Source of the DNA: Pontederia crassipes
Taxonomy: Eukaryota; Streptophyta; Magnoliopsida; Commelinales; Pontederiaceae
DNA length: 64,000 bases
NCBI GenBank assembly: GCA_030549335.1
Contig: JAUKPH010000017.1
Coordinates: forward strand, 13,725,501 to 13,789,500
Direction: 5' to 3'
Shown: positions 1 to 11,199 of the stretch, one piece after another
Layout of the letters: the number at the start of each line of letters is the position of its first letter
Numbering within the stretch: the stretch's first letter is position 1
Notes under the pieces: generated by a model
What the model was told of the DNA's origin: nothing
The model's input: only the letters and a program-made list of their open reading frames with translations
Database searches by the model: none
Made by a program: the position numbers and the translations under genes

Positions 1-1
1 C

Positions 2-309
2 CACACCGCCACCAGCTACTGGATTTTGGATGTCTGGCTCGGTTCCTACAGAAGCAATCCTCTTTTCATGGTCTCCGAGGACTTCGCAGGTTTTGACAGC
101 ATCTCCCTCGGCTCTTTCTTGGAACGCTCGTACGCCCAGGTCTCCCGCCATCATCTTATATATTATGTCTTATCAACCCTCCTAATTATAAATGTTTAGT
201 TTAAGCAGACAGCTAGAAATAGTAATATATACTTCTATATGTACATGTTTGTAACGTTAATTAGCACATTCATCATGTCCAACTAATTGCGTTGAGATCG
301 ATCTTACAA

Positions 310-376
<67 letters not shown>

Positions 377-2122
377 GGCACATGCACACGTACAGGTCCT
401 AGGAGGGTTGAGTGGCGTTATAATCGCCATGATCGTTTTTGGGAGGGCGCCCCAGGGGGAGCAGCAGCAGCGTCAGCTTCCGCCGGAAAGGCTTGCCGTC
501 GCTCAAGTGGTGATCTTCATGTTGTTCTTCATAGTTGGTTTCAATATTGAGGCCGACGACATCCCAATACATTGGCCGTTCAAGCTCATCACAAGATATC
601 TGAATCTTGCAGGTGAGCTACATCTCTCACCCCTTTTAGCTTAATTTTTTCTGTGCAGTTTTGCCATCATCATCAATCATCATCCTCCAGCTGCTAATTG
701 ATTATCAAGAAATATATATATCTTAATCTTGTTTTGCACAATATTGCCAGAGATAACATATATATACCGTGTGAAATCAAATTCTAATTAAAAATAATAA
801 TTAAATTTATGATTATGCTACCTCATAAATACACTTCATATATGTATGCATGTATCCACAGTGCAAATCTTACAAATATATCATGATTTTAGTAACGTCG
901 TGTATTAAAATTATATATTTAAACTTTGATAACTTTACATGGTATCAATGAAGTGATGCAGAATTTTCAACATATGGTTTTATTTATTTATCATATGAAA
1001 ATAGTTTGTTTGGAAACTAATATAATTTAGGCGTTTACCTGGAGGACAGCAAATGAGGAATATTTTCAATGGCTGCTAATAGAATGGGTGTTCGCGTTCG
1101 TCATCACGGTGGCCTTCGAGGTGACCGGCGCCTATGAGAAGGGGATATATCTGAATCCTGCACATGTGAGCTACATCCCCTACTCTTTTCCCTCTATAAT
1201 TGCTGCCCATTTTTGTCATCATGATTCGCCTGCTATTAATCATCAAGCAGACTCTTGATCATATTTCACATGATAATATTGTACGCCCATGAATGATATA
1301 ATGTATTGTAGCAAAGGCATACTAATTATCATATAAGTTTTTTATTTTAATAGAAGGTAAGATTTTTTCCTTCCATCTCTTCTAAATTATCGCAATTTTT
1401 TGCATATAATCCTAATATACGAGTTCATCGTATCACCTCCCTAAATTATTCCGTAGTTTCTACTTTAGTCCATTCGTCTAGTTCCGTTAATTTTTCTATT
1501 ATTTTTTATTTATTAAATGATTAAACTATCCTTCTTTAATTTCTTTTAATATTTAAATATTTAAAATAATATATAGTAAATATTAAGTGTGCGAACTTCA
1601 TCGATTCCAATAGAGTGTTTCATGACTTGGTGATCACCATTTGATCTTACAAATGACAACCACGTACATTATGTAATAATTAATATGACCTTTTAATTTG
1701 ATTTTTCATTTCAATTTCACATCAACTATACATTTTGTGTCATTTTAATTTTCAAGAAGTATAGTTTTATTCAATACTATGTTTACATCCATTAGCACTA
1801 ATCTTAAATATTTTAATTCTGGCTGCAGAAATTGGCTGAGACATTAATAAATAATAGTATCGGAAGGGAAGACATCTTTCGTTACTGGTTTTTGCATATC
1901 TTTCTTGGCTTGCTATCTTTAGCCATGGGTAAGACTTTGGTCCAGGCTATCACAATGGACATGTTCCTTCATCAGATTTGTTTTGGTATTATTATTGTTG
2001 GCTTGATATTTCGATTCATGAACGAGGCAATGAGCTATATCACAAGGGGGCATATTCTATATTACGGTTGCCCTTTCATTGTTGCTATGATTTCTGGAGT
2101 GGTAGTATTTGAACCATATTAG
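2..2122 (+). CDS. Uncharacterised multi-pass membrane protein, 5'-truncated, four exons
   Basis: I do not recognise the family. Coding exons fit 2-139 (continuing left of the window), 396-612, 1050-1165 and 1829-2122. Junction phases are 0, 1 and 0, every intron is GT-AG, and the reading frame stays open to the TAG at 2120-2122. The visible product is 254 residues. About six hydrophobic segments are apparent, near residues 47-62, 79-97, 126-143, 174-190, 206-219 and 236-250, so an integral membrane protein is likely. The loop at residues 63-78 is polar and Gln-rich (APQGEQQQRQ). The third exon uses the acceptor at 1048-1049; the nearer AG at 1029-1030 would bring in an in-frame stop. The first intron carries a long TA tract just before its acceptor. 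The consistent splice phases make this a credible gene rather than chance ORFs. Its N-terminus, function and expression cannot be judged here. Confidence 0.6.
314..373. repeat. (TA)30 microsatellite in an intron
   Basis: An uninterrupted run of about 30 TA dinucleotides fills the end of the first intron of the membrane-protein gene. It ends about 20 bases before the acceptor AG at 394-395, where a pyrimidine-rich tract would usually lie. Length polymorphism is expected. Confidence 0.95.
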
Positions 2123-2605
2123 AATTATGACAATAAAAAATTTATTTCTCAGCGAACTATTATGTAATATTCATCTTCTATTTCATATAGAATTATTTGT
2201 GTCAATTTTTCATTAATTATATATTTAATCCTTGTTATGTTTTATCTACCAAAAATGTGACTTTACGAAAATTCATCTGAAACTAGATGTCCTTGGGGGG
2301 CTTTGGGTGCATCATACGCGTTCTCCTTATCATTTATTCATAGGAATAAGAAGACCATATCAAAACATGAAAGTATACTTGGACATGGATCACTCAAATG
2401 ACCAACCAAATATTAGTGATTTCATAAGACTTCTTAACATAACAAAGCTTAAATGTTCCTATCACATGAGAATAATGTTATTTAAATGTGGGAGTCACAA
2501 TTGTGTAGCATTCCCAATCAATGCACGATATCATTCAATGTGGACCTTGATCCACAGTTTTATCAAAACACAACACACTTGATCAAGACCATGTTCACGT
2601 ATATA
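2123..2605. other. Intergenic spacer
   Basis: AT-rich sequence between the stop codon of the membrane-protein gene and the left end of the LTR retrotransposon. It must contain the 3' UTR of the upstream gene. An open frame at 2232-2582 encodes nothing recognisable. The last five bases (2601-2605, ATATA) are the left target-site duplication of the retrotransposon. Confidence 0.5.
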
Positions 2606-3872
2606 TAACAAATCTCTCGCAAGTACACAGAGTCAATGTTGTAGTATATAAATATCGTCTCACAGAGAAGAGATCAAATATTAGAATTATATGATTCTAA
2701 ATGATATCTAAATGGTCAAAAAAGAGAGAAATAATAATAATAACTAAATAAAATTGAAAAGATAGAATGATTGCATGAAAATCAAAGATGATGAAAATGG
2801 TAATTGTTTAAGTTTTGCTAGCAGAAGAAAAAGAATTTCTAGAACTTTGAATCCACCTAAGGTATTGATTATAGGAATTTTAAAGATAATGAAATCATGA
2901 ATGCTCTACCCAATCTTCAAAAGTCATGCATCTCCTTTTCAGACAAACACAGTTCTAATTAAAATAATAAACACTTATTGCTGTGGTCATTTAGATTATT
3001 TTAACTACATTATAAATCAAGAGTAAAATGATTCTCCTTATTTCTAAGAATTAATACATTTTATGTCATTCATTTGAACTAATCTTGATTGAAAAACTTT
3101 CGTAATCGATAAGAACCTAAGTTGTTTCATAGCCAATCCAATAAAAACATGTTATGAAAATATGAATGATAAAAAGCCTATCAGATTATGTAAAACTCAT
3201 CCTTATAACCAAACACTAGATTTCATCTAACCCTAGAAAATAGTGTTTAGCCACATATAGAGAAAGGAAATCATCATCAAAATGTAAGAGTTCATGAAAA
3301 GATAATGAGATTAAGTTTCAAAAAGGTACAGAAATGTAGAGAAAATAATAGTTCATCCCAATCGTCTTGATCTTCTCAAAAACAAGTCTAGACCCTTTTT
3401 TCGTGCCCAAAATTCATTTTTATACTCTTCTCAAATTAGGATTACAAAAATGCCCAAAATACCCCAAAAATTAGCCATGGTCAGTTGGATCAAGCCGTAT
3501 TGATTCTAGAGTGTGAACGGTCTGAAGGACTTTAATACGGGAAAAGTGGCTTAAATATGATCTGCGTGTATTTTCTGGTGGGAGATCAACTGACTTTGAA
3601 ACGAGCAAAGTGGTTTAAATACGGCCTGCTCATATTTTTTAGTAGCTCAATATGACATGATTAATAGTGGTTGTAAGGCTTTAATACTGACTGTTCATAT
3701 TGAGTCTCTTTGTGTTTTTTGCCAAACTTTTGCAAGATTTTCACAATTCCTAAAACAAATCAAACAATCATGTAGATTTCAAAATCTTTGATAATTAAAG
3801 ATGAAATAATATCAAATACATCAATCTTGACAATAATTATATTAAAATAATTGAATAACTATATGATCATCA
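2606..3872 (-). repeat. Left (3') LTR of the gag-protease element
   Basis: This 1.27-kb block aligns end to end with 8865-10139, both sharing stretches such as AGTATATAAATATCG and AATAATTGAATAACTA. It begins TAACAAATC where the partner begins TGACAAATC, so the terminal TG has decayed to TA, and it ends in TCA. By eye the LTRs differ at very roughly a tenth of positions, which suggests an old insertion; a real alignment is needed for a date. Confidence 0.85.
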
Positions 3873-4530
3873 ACTCCCTCAAACATATTTTTTGCTTGTC
3901 CTCAAGCAACGATTAAGAACTTAGGATCGACAAAAAAAAATCTTCAGATTCTCTGACTACATTATTGGTGATATTATATCTCCCTAGCCCTCAGACTTCT
4001 CTACTTGAACATTATTTATGCATTAAAACTTTTTAAAACCCTGATTTAGAATCACTAAAGCATGTGCTTTATGGATGTCAAATAAAATCATCCTGCATTA
4101 ACACTCAAAGTTAATATGCACATGTAAAGGATAATTTCCTGTCCTTGGGGTTCCACTAATCCTCTTTTCATCTACCCTTTTTTTATTTTTGCCGCTTCTC
4201 ATCTTTTGTAAATTGGGGAACTGAAAAGAAAAAGAAGACTTCCATTGGGGACAATCCTCGCATTTCTTCCGAGAATACTTGGCTTAGGTGCTAGCGGTGT
4301 CATATATGGCATACTCATATTTTCCTTAAGTGAGGAGACAGAAGGGTAGTTATTTGTAGAGAAGAGAAGTTGTCCATGATTTTCCTCACCTTTCTTTTCA
4401 TTTTTTTTATATGCTTGGGTAAGGCGCTTGGGACCTATATTAAATGAAGAATAAAAACATTCCCCAACTTACTCGAGATGAAAAGTACAATTATGAGGCA
4501 TGTATTAACTGGGTAACTTATTATTTCTAC

Positions 4531-5577
4531 TAGGGCTGAGCACGGTCCGGGTCGACCCGTTGGACCCGTACCGCACCGACTCGGAAAATCGGGAAAATAA
4601 CCTAGCCCGAATCTAATCCGGATCGGGAGCGGGTCCAAATAATAAAAAATCCGCCGGGTATCGAGTCAGGACCGAGTTTGCAGTTCAGATACCCGGCCAG
4701 GGTTATTAGTATATAAATCCATCTCACGTTCAATACTTCATTTGACCGTGTCTTCTTCTCTCTCCCATCTCTCTCCGTCTCGCACCCTCTCCGGTTCTCC
4801 CTCTATCTCAGTCTCTCACAGCGGTGACGGCGGCGATGACTCCGACCGCCCTCCCCTCTCCTGAATCCCTCTCGGCGCCTGGCGGCCGATCTGGCCGCCA
4901 TGTACCGGATCCCAGCCCCTGGCGGCCGATCCGGCCGCCATGTGCCGGATCCCGACCCCTGCGGCCGATCCGGCCACCATGTGTCGGATCCCGGCACCTA
5001 GCAGCCGAATCGACTGTCAGGCGCCAGATCTGGCCATTGGCGGTCGATCCAGCTGTCAGGCGCCACAATCCCGCACCTGGCGGTCGAATCGGCCGTCAGG
5101 CGGCACTAAATGACATCTGGCAGCCAGATCGGCCGTTAGGCACCACGATCCGACACTTGGCAGCCGGATCGGTCGCCAAGCATTGAATCTAGCCATTGGC
5201 AGCCGATCCGGCCGCCAGGATCCATGATCCAGCACTGGCGGTCGGATCAGCTGCCAGGAGCCACGATCCGGCACCTGGCGGCCAATCTGGCCGCCAGACG
5301 CTGGATCAGGCCATTGGCGACCGATCCGGCTGCCAGGCCCTCCCCCTCATCCCCTCGGCCCCAAAGCAATTCCCGGCTGCCAGACCCGGGTTATCAACCG
5401 CCAAAGCTATTCCCGACCGTAAACACGACCAATTCCCGGATTGTCAAGTCTGACTCGGTACCGAACCCGGCCAAGTTCGGATCCTGTACTAGGTCGAAAA
5501 TTTTTGGACCCAGCCTAATTTGGATCGGAACCGTGTCCACGTAGACCCGGACCCGGTCCCAGTTTTGCTCAGGCCTA
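4531..5577. mobile_element. Non-autonomous hAT-like DNA transposon nested in the LTR element
   Basis: A 1,047-bp insertion in the retrotransposon interior. The left end reads TAGGGCTGAGCA and the reverse complement of the right end reads TAGGCCTGAGCA, giving imperfect terminal inverted repeats that continue into GGTCCGGGTC-type sequence. The flanks are ATTTCTAC (4523-4530) and ATTTTTAC (5578-5585), an 8-bp duplication with one mismatch. An 8-bp target duplication is the hAT hallmark. The interior is GC-rich, far from the AT-rich surroundings, and consists mainly of a palindromic tandem array. Long overlapping open frames on both strands are by-products of that repeat; no transposase is present. 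Confidence 0.75.
4878..5340. repeat. About 12 tandem copies of a ~40-bp palindromic unit
   Basis: Degenerate tandem array inside the hAT-like element. Each unit has a core like TGGCGGCCGATCCGGCCGCC, itself a near-perfect inverted repeat around GATC, followed by an 18-20-bp spacer such as ATGTGCCGGATCCCGACC. Units recur every 38-42 bp. Every unit can form its own hairpin. Confidence 0.8.
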
Positions 5578-6648
5578 ATTTTTACAATGCAGCAAATCAT
5601 AATTGATCATCATATAAGTGGGTGCAAATGTAAGATCCTAGATGCAGTTATGTGCAAGGTCAAGGTCAAGCTACATGTCACTTGTTTTGGTTCCAAGTCA
5701 AAGTCATTTATGTTTTTAATGTTCTTCTTCTGAAATGTTCAAAATAAATCAATCATGTGGACTAGAGGATCAACATTATCATGTATAATATTTCCTAATT
5801 AATACTTGATGACATGCATTATTCCTTGACGACATTAGAAAATGCACACAAATGTATATATGTGATAAGATACATTAACTCATGCATATCCAAAACATGC
5901 CAACAACATGGATTAAAAGATAAGGGGTTCATAGGTTGTCTGACCCGACACATGCAAAAGCAAATACTTAACGACACAAGTAGACTCACTACCGACCAGT
6001 GGACACTCGTAGCAACACACCAACAATGACTCATGCTAACATTAGCTAACCTCCTTTTCTCTCAAACTTGAAATAAGCATTGTCCTCAATGTTTCTAACA
6101 TGTCAAAACATAAAATTATGATTGGGCAAAAGGAAGCTAACTTTATGGTGGAGGCATGAATGTCGACCAATCACCATGCTTAGTGTGTTAGTCACTATTC
6201 TTATAAACCAGGGTATAATCTCCTCCTGGCATAACGCGATCCTGCAATGAACATACATGTACTGATGAACACTTATTTATTCCAAAAGTAAGATTTCAAG
6301 AGAAAAAAATGATAAGAGAAAAATCTTGGGTTGCCTCCTAAGAAGCGCCTTTGTTTAATTGGCCCGACGCATTGAAGGCTCATCCAGGTGATGGGTCAGT
6401 AGTTTCCTCCTCTCAAATTCATCAACCAATAAGTATGGCTTCAGTTTTTTTACCAGTGAACACTAATAATCTCATAGCTTTGTCGATGTCAACTCCTAAT
6501 GTGACACTCAATTCATGCATTTTTTTACATTTAACTTCAGTTGAGTTTAGCGATGTGCTTCCGAAAGGATTCTTCTACACCATGTCTTGCAAAACTTTTG
6601 TTCCTTCTCATCAATGTAGTCTACAAAGGAAACTTGATTAGTAGGAGT

Positions 6649-7128
6649 TCAAAATTTAGGAGATTGTGAAAGGTCAAACTCCACTTTTTCGTCCCCAATG
6701 GTGAAGGTCAACTTTCCATTCTTGACATCAATAAGGGCTTCAGCGGTATCTAAAAAAGGTCTACCCAAAATGATGGGTATTTCTTGATCCTCCTCCATGT
6801 TAAAGACAATGAAGTTCGCAAGTACAAAGAATTTGTCCACCTTCAGTAGGATATTCTCTAAAACACCCATGGAGGAGGTGATGGAGTGGTCGACCAGCTG
6901 CAAAGACACAATAGTGGGCTTGACCTCTTTCAACCCCAATTTCTTGTAGATGATTAGGGGCATCAATGATACGCTTGCCCCAAGATCACATAGAACCTTG
7001 GCGATGTTCAAGTTGCCAACAGTACAAAGGATAGACAAACTTGGTCGGTAGTTTTTTTTAATCACCGCACTGCATTCTTCTGTCAATGCAATTGTCTCAT
7101 GTTGTTCCAATGATCGCTTCTTTGACAT
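6649..7128 (-). pseudogene. Retrotransposon aspartic protease remnant
   Basis: An open frame of 159 residues resembling the pepsin-like protease of Ty3/gypsy gag-pol. The active-site flap motif reads CDLGASVSLMP, where functional copies usually carry D-[ST]-G-A; the L-G here suggests the catalytic triad is damaged. Downstream IPIILGRPFLDTAEALIDV matches the conserved ILGRPFL segment of this family. It sits in element order after gag and before the polymerase-less region. Function is unlikely. Confidence 0.75.
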
Positions 7129-7853
7129 TATTTCTTTTATAAATTTGGCATATGCAGGAATCTGAGCAATTGCATCTGCAAAAGGGATATTGATGTACAG
7201 TTGTTTGAATAGTTCAACAAAATTTCAAACTGCTTATCCAATTTAGACTTTTGAAGTCCCTATGGAAATGGAATTAGAGAAACATATAGAGGTGGAGGCT
7301 TGTATGGAGGCTCGATGGCTCAGAATCATTTGTCGATTTCTCCTCTTCATTGTTTTCCACCACTTGTTTTCCCTTGTTTGTGGCCTTATTCAAAAGTGGC
7401 TCCAATGCTTTGCCATTTTACAACTTCACTGCCTTGCAATACTCACGAGGATTGACTAGAGTCTTGCTCGATAGGCTGCACTCTTCTCTAGAATTCATGG
7501 AGCTAGTTATTTGCCCCCACTTGATACTCCAAGTTTCTGTTGGATGTGATTAGTTGCTCTGTCCCTTTCTCAATCTTTTAAAATCTATCATTTGTTGCAT
7601 TCACCAGTTTTTCAATCGCAAACTCCCAAGATTATTTCTTTTCTTCCTGAGGTTGTGGTGGTGGTTGTTGATATGGTGACTGGTATGGAGTCTGATAGTG
7701 TGGCCGTGGTGGAATGCTTGGAAGTGGTGGCATTGCTTGTTGAGATGGTCCGGTTTGATTTCCTCAAGAGAAATTAGGACGACTCTTCCATCTTGGATTA
7801 TATTTGGTGGTATATGAATTGTTTCTCACGTTTGTATTTTCTATGACATTGGC

Positions 7854-8621
7854 TTATTCATAGTTTATGCAGTCCAGAATATTGTGAGGTCCTCCACAAT
7901 TGTTATAAATAGGATATGATGTATTCATACTTGCCACCAATTGCATTAGAGAATCCACCTTAGCACTCAATTCTCTATATCCTTCATGGTCACCATTCAT
8001 TGCCAACTGGTCTAGCAAGTTGCATGCTTGTGAATAAGGGAGGTTCATGATGGATCCTCCCACAGCTGCTGCCACATTGAATTTTAGACTTGGGGAAAGA
8101 TCATTGTGGAAGGTCTCTATTAAGAGCCAAATAGGTACGGCATTGTGTAGACACTGTCTTTGTAGTTTTTTGAATCTCTTCCATGCATTGCCTATAGATT
8201 CATTGTCCTTTTGCTTAAAACATGTAATTTAATTCCTCAACTTGATGAATTTGCCAGGTGGAAAGAATCTCTTCATGAATGCTTGGAATAGTTCATCTCA
8301 TGTATTAAAGGTTCTAGGTGGCTAAGAGTCTAGCCAATCCTGAGCTTCATCTCTGAGTGAAAATGGGAAGAGCTTCATCTTGATGACATCTTCTTCAATG
8401 CCATTCATTTTGATATAGGCACACATTTGTAGAAAACGGTTGATGTGAGATAGAGGGTCTTCATCATGTTTTCCTCTAAATTGATTCAATTGCACCATTT
8501 GAATGAGCTCAGACTTCAATTCAAAATTGTTTGCAGCAATCCTAAGGACCACTATACTCGGGGTGGTGCATCTATAAGACCTTCTGGTTAGGTCCCTCAT
8601 TAGAGGTTCAACTTTCTCCAT
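7854..8621 (-). pseudogene. Gag remnant of the LTR retrotransposon
   Basis: Two separated open stretches preserve Gag-like sequence. The upstream part (8322-8621) has the plant Retrotrans_gag signature, including ANNFELK, HINRFLQMC and KLFPFSLRDEAQDWLDS. The downstream part (7854-8075) ends with a decayed zinc-knuckle-like pattern, NNCGGPHNILDC. Stops and frame changes lie between them. The capsid/nucleocapsid role is inferred from family resemblance; this copy is broken. Confidence 0.7.
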
Positions 8622-8841
8622 CTATTGTTGCTGTTTTTGTTGACCTTCTTCCATGTTTGGTATTCTGTTCTGGTTGTTGGTCATTTGTTATTCTCTTTTT
8701 GCTCTTCGATTTGCTTGGCACTATCTTTTGATTTCTGGAATATATGGTTCAAGTTCCCTATTTCTGTGTAGCATACACAAAAAGAAAAAAAATTTTGTCT
8801 TGATTAACAAATAAAATCAAAATTCTAATATTAATGCTCTT

Positions 8842-8858
8842 CCTTGGCAACGATACCA
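8842..8858 (-). other. Decayed tRNA-Asp-type primer-binding site
   Basis: On the minus strand, six bases after the 5' LTR, the sequence reads TGGTATCGTTGCCAAGG. The expected tRNA-Asp complement in Athila/Tat elements is TGGCGCCGTTGCCGGGG (from memory). The differences are transitions (C to T or G to A), partly at CpG positions, as expected of methylated, silenced DNA. Confidence 0.6.
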
Positions 8859-8864
8859 AAAACT

Positions 8865-10139
8865 TGACAAATCTCCCGCAAATATACGGAGTCAATGTCA
8901 TAGTATATAAATATCGCCCCACAAGGAAGAGATGAAGTATTAGAATTATATGATTCTAAATGATATTTAATCGGTCAAAAAGAGAGAAATCATAATAATA
9001 ACTAAATAAAATTGAAAAGACAGAATTATTGCATGAAAATAAAAACAACGAAAAAGACAATAGTAATTATTTAAGATTGTTAATAGAAGAAAAAGAATTT
9101 CTAGAGTTTTGAATCCACCGAGGGTATTGATTACAGGGATTTTAAAGATAATGAAATCATGAATGCTCTACTCAATCTTCAAAAGTCATGCATCTCCTTT
9201 TCAGGCAAACATAATTCTGATTAAAATAATAAATGGCTACTTTTGTGGTCATTTAGATTATTTTTCAGGCAAACACAATTCTAATTAAAATAATAAATGC
9301 CTACTTTTGTGGTCCTTATTTTTAAGAATTAATACATTCCATTTCATTCATTTAAATTGATCTTGATTGAAAAACTTTCGTAATCAATAAGACCTTAAGT
9401 TGTTTCATAGCCAATCCAATAAAAATATGTCATGAAAATATGAATGTCAAAAAGCATATCAGATCATATAAAGCTCGTCCCTATAACCAAATCCTAGATT
9501 TCATCTAATCCTATAAAATAGAGTTTAGCCACGCATAGAGAAAAAAATCATCATCAAAATGCAAGAGTTCATGAAATCATAATGAGATTAAGTTTTAGAA
9601 AGGTACAGAAATGCAGAGAAAATAATAGTTCATCCCAGCCGTCTTGATTTCCTCAAAAACAAGTTTGGAACTCTTTTTTGTCCCCAAAATTATTTTTATA
9701 CTCTCCTCAAATTAGGGGTTACAAAAATGCCCAAAATACTCCAAAAATTAACCCAACAGGGCAAAATAGGTTCAATATGGCCTAGGATGAGGCATCACGG
9801 TCAATTGGTTCAAATCATATTGATTTTGAAATGCGATAGTGTCTGAAGGACTTTAATACGGACAAAGTGGCTTAAATACGACCTACCCATTTTTTTGTGT
9901 GAGTTCCATATGACCTGAAGGGCTTCAATATTGGCTGGAAGGCTTTAATAATGACTGCTTTTATTGAATCTCTATAGATGTGTTTTTTGCCAAACTTTTG
10001 CATATTTTCAAGATTTCTGAAACAAATCAAACAATCATGTAGATTCCAAAATCTTTGATAATTAAAGATGAAATAATATAAAATACATCAATCCTGATGA
10101 TAATTATATTAAAATAATTGAATAACTACAAGACTATCA
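8865..10139 (-). repeat. Right (5') LTR of the gag-protease element
   Basis: Partner of the LTR at 2606-3872, with termini TG...CA intact. It carries a private 64-bp tandem duplication (copies beginning 9201 and 9265, each starting TCAGGCAAACA) that the left LTR lacks, so the duplication probably arose after insertion. The right ATATA duplication follows at 10140-10144, and a spacer of about 240 bp without features separates it from the CACTA element. Confidence 0.85.
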
Positions 10140-10410
10140 ATATACTATGCATATCTTTCATGACTTATGTGTGTGGTGCAATTCAAGGCATGTCTCATGC
10201 GCATATATGTGTGTAGATTAATGTATTTCCATAACACCTTTTGCTCTAGAAGGATATTGAGTGCATCTCAATCATTGATCTACTAATTAATGGATCTGAT
10301 AAATGATATTTTTAAATGATAAGATTTAATCACTTGTGATCGAATCCATTAATCAATGGATCAGTAGTTGCACTCAGCATTCCTCAATACAAGAAAATTG
10401 GCGAATAGCC

Positions 10411-10734
10411 ACACATCAATCGAGACGTTATTATGGCGCTAATATGTGGCTGGAAACAATAGCGTCTCTTTAGCATCGACATAGCGCTAAAAATATGAGA
10501 TGCCTAGAATCAATAGTTATTAGGGTCACAATAGCGGCAAAGCCAAAGGCGACGCAACTAGCGTCAACAGTCACACATCAATCGAGACGTTATTATGGCG
10601 CTAATATGTGGCTGGAAACAATAGCGTCTCTTTAGCATCGACATAGCGCTAAAAATATGAGATGCCTAGAATCAATAGCTATTAGGGTCACAATAGCGGC
10701 AAAGCCAAAGGCGACGCAACTAGCATCAACAGTC
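10411..10734. repeat. 162-bp tandem duplication at the CACTA left end
   Basis: Bases 10411-10572 repeat at 10573-10734. Only about two substitutions are visible (AGTTATTAG/AGCTATTAG and CTAGCGTC/CTAGCATC). It duplicates a subterminal block with several GGCGCTAA/TAGCGTC motifs. Its near-identity contrasts with the decayed transposase. Confidence 0.9.
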
Positions 10735-11199
10735 AATGCTAACTCGATGTTAAGATGACGTGAAAATTGTCATTTTGAGCAGTTGAGTTGCTTTGCTAAC
10801 GCGACGCTAAAGTGGCGCAGAACCCCGTGACGTTATTCCAACACTCAAGTGATGCTAAGGTTATACATAAGTCAACGCTAGTTCGGAATAAATGTGGTGC
10901 CAATGTGATGTCTTAATGGGGTCTCGACGGTGATGCTAAGGTGACACTAATCACGTCGACGCTAAGGTGGCGCTAAAGATGATATATTTAAAATAGCGTC
11001 GACTATGCGTGCCACACAATTGATATGCTACGGATGTGCTAATTTTAAACAATTTTTCCTCATTACACCCATTTTTTCTTCTCTTCCAACACCATACAAT
11101 TATATAATGCATATAAATGCATTCATAATTCATCACAAGCATCATATCAAAGATAACAATATGAAAAGTAATAAATTGAACTAACAAAAGTATATCTAA

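Larger units (their letters stand above)
2606..10139 (-). mobile_element. Gag-protease-only Ty3/gypsy (Athila/Tat-like) LTR retrotransposon
   Basis: A structurally complete element of about 7.5 kb on the minus strand. It has LTRs at 2606-3872 and 8865-10139, flanked on both sides by ATATA (2601-2605 and 10140-10144). Reading leftwards: right (5') LTR, a primer-binding site at 8842-8858, a gag remnant, an aspartic protease remnant, about 2.7 kb with no polymerase, and a purine tract (minus-strand TTTGAGGGAGT at about 3873-3883) against the left (3') LTR. A tRNA-Asp-like primer site and this purine tract are typical of the Athila/Tat branch (family knowledge). Reverse transcriptase, RNase H and integrase are not found, so it could only have moved using enzymes from elsewhere. 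A hAT-like element is inserted at 4531-5577. The non-coding stretches 3890-4520, 5590-6640 and 7130-7850 are degenerate internal sequence. Confidence 0.85.

Noticed and set aside
2232-2582. A 116-residue open frame after the membrane-protein gene
   Set aside because: No recognisable domain, no codon-level sign of selection visible, and it lies between a gene's 3' end and an LTR. Not enough to call a gene.
4803-5544. Several overlapping open frames on both strands rich in Arg, Pro and Gly
   Set aside because: They are translations of the GC-rich 40-bp palindromic array. Stops are rare because of base composition, and the same repeat reads open in several frames at once.
5814-6641. Open frames on both strands in the retrotransposon interior
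   Set aside because: They lie inside the pol-less internal region of a minus-strand element and match no retroelement domain.
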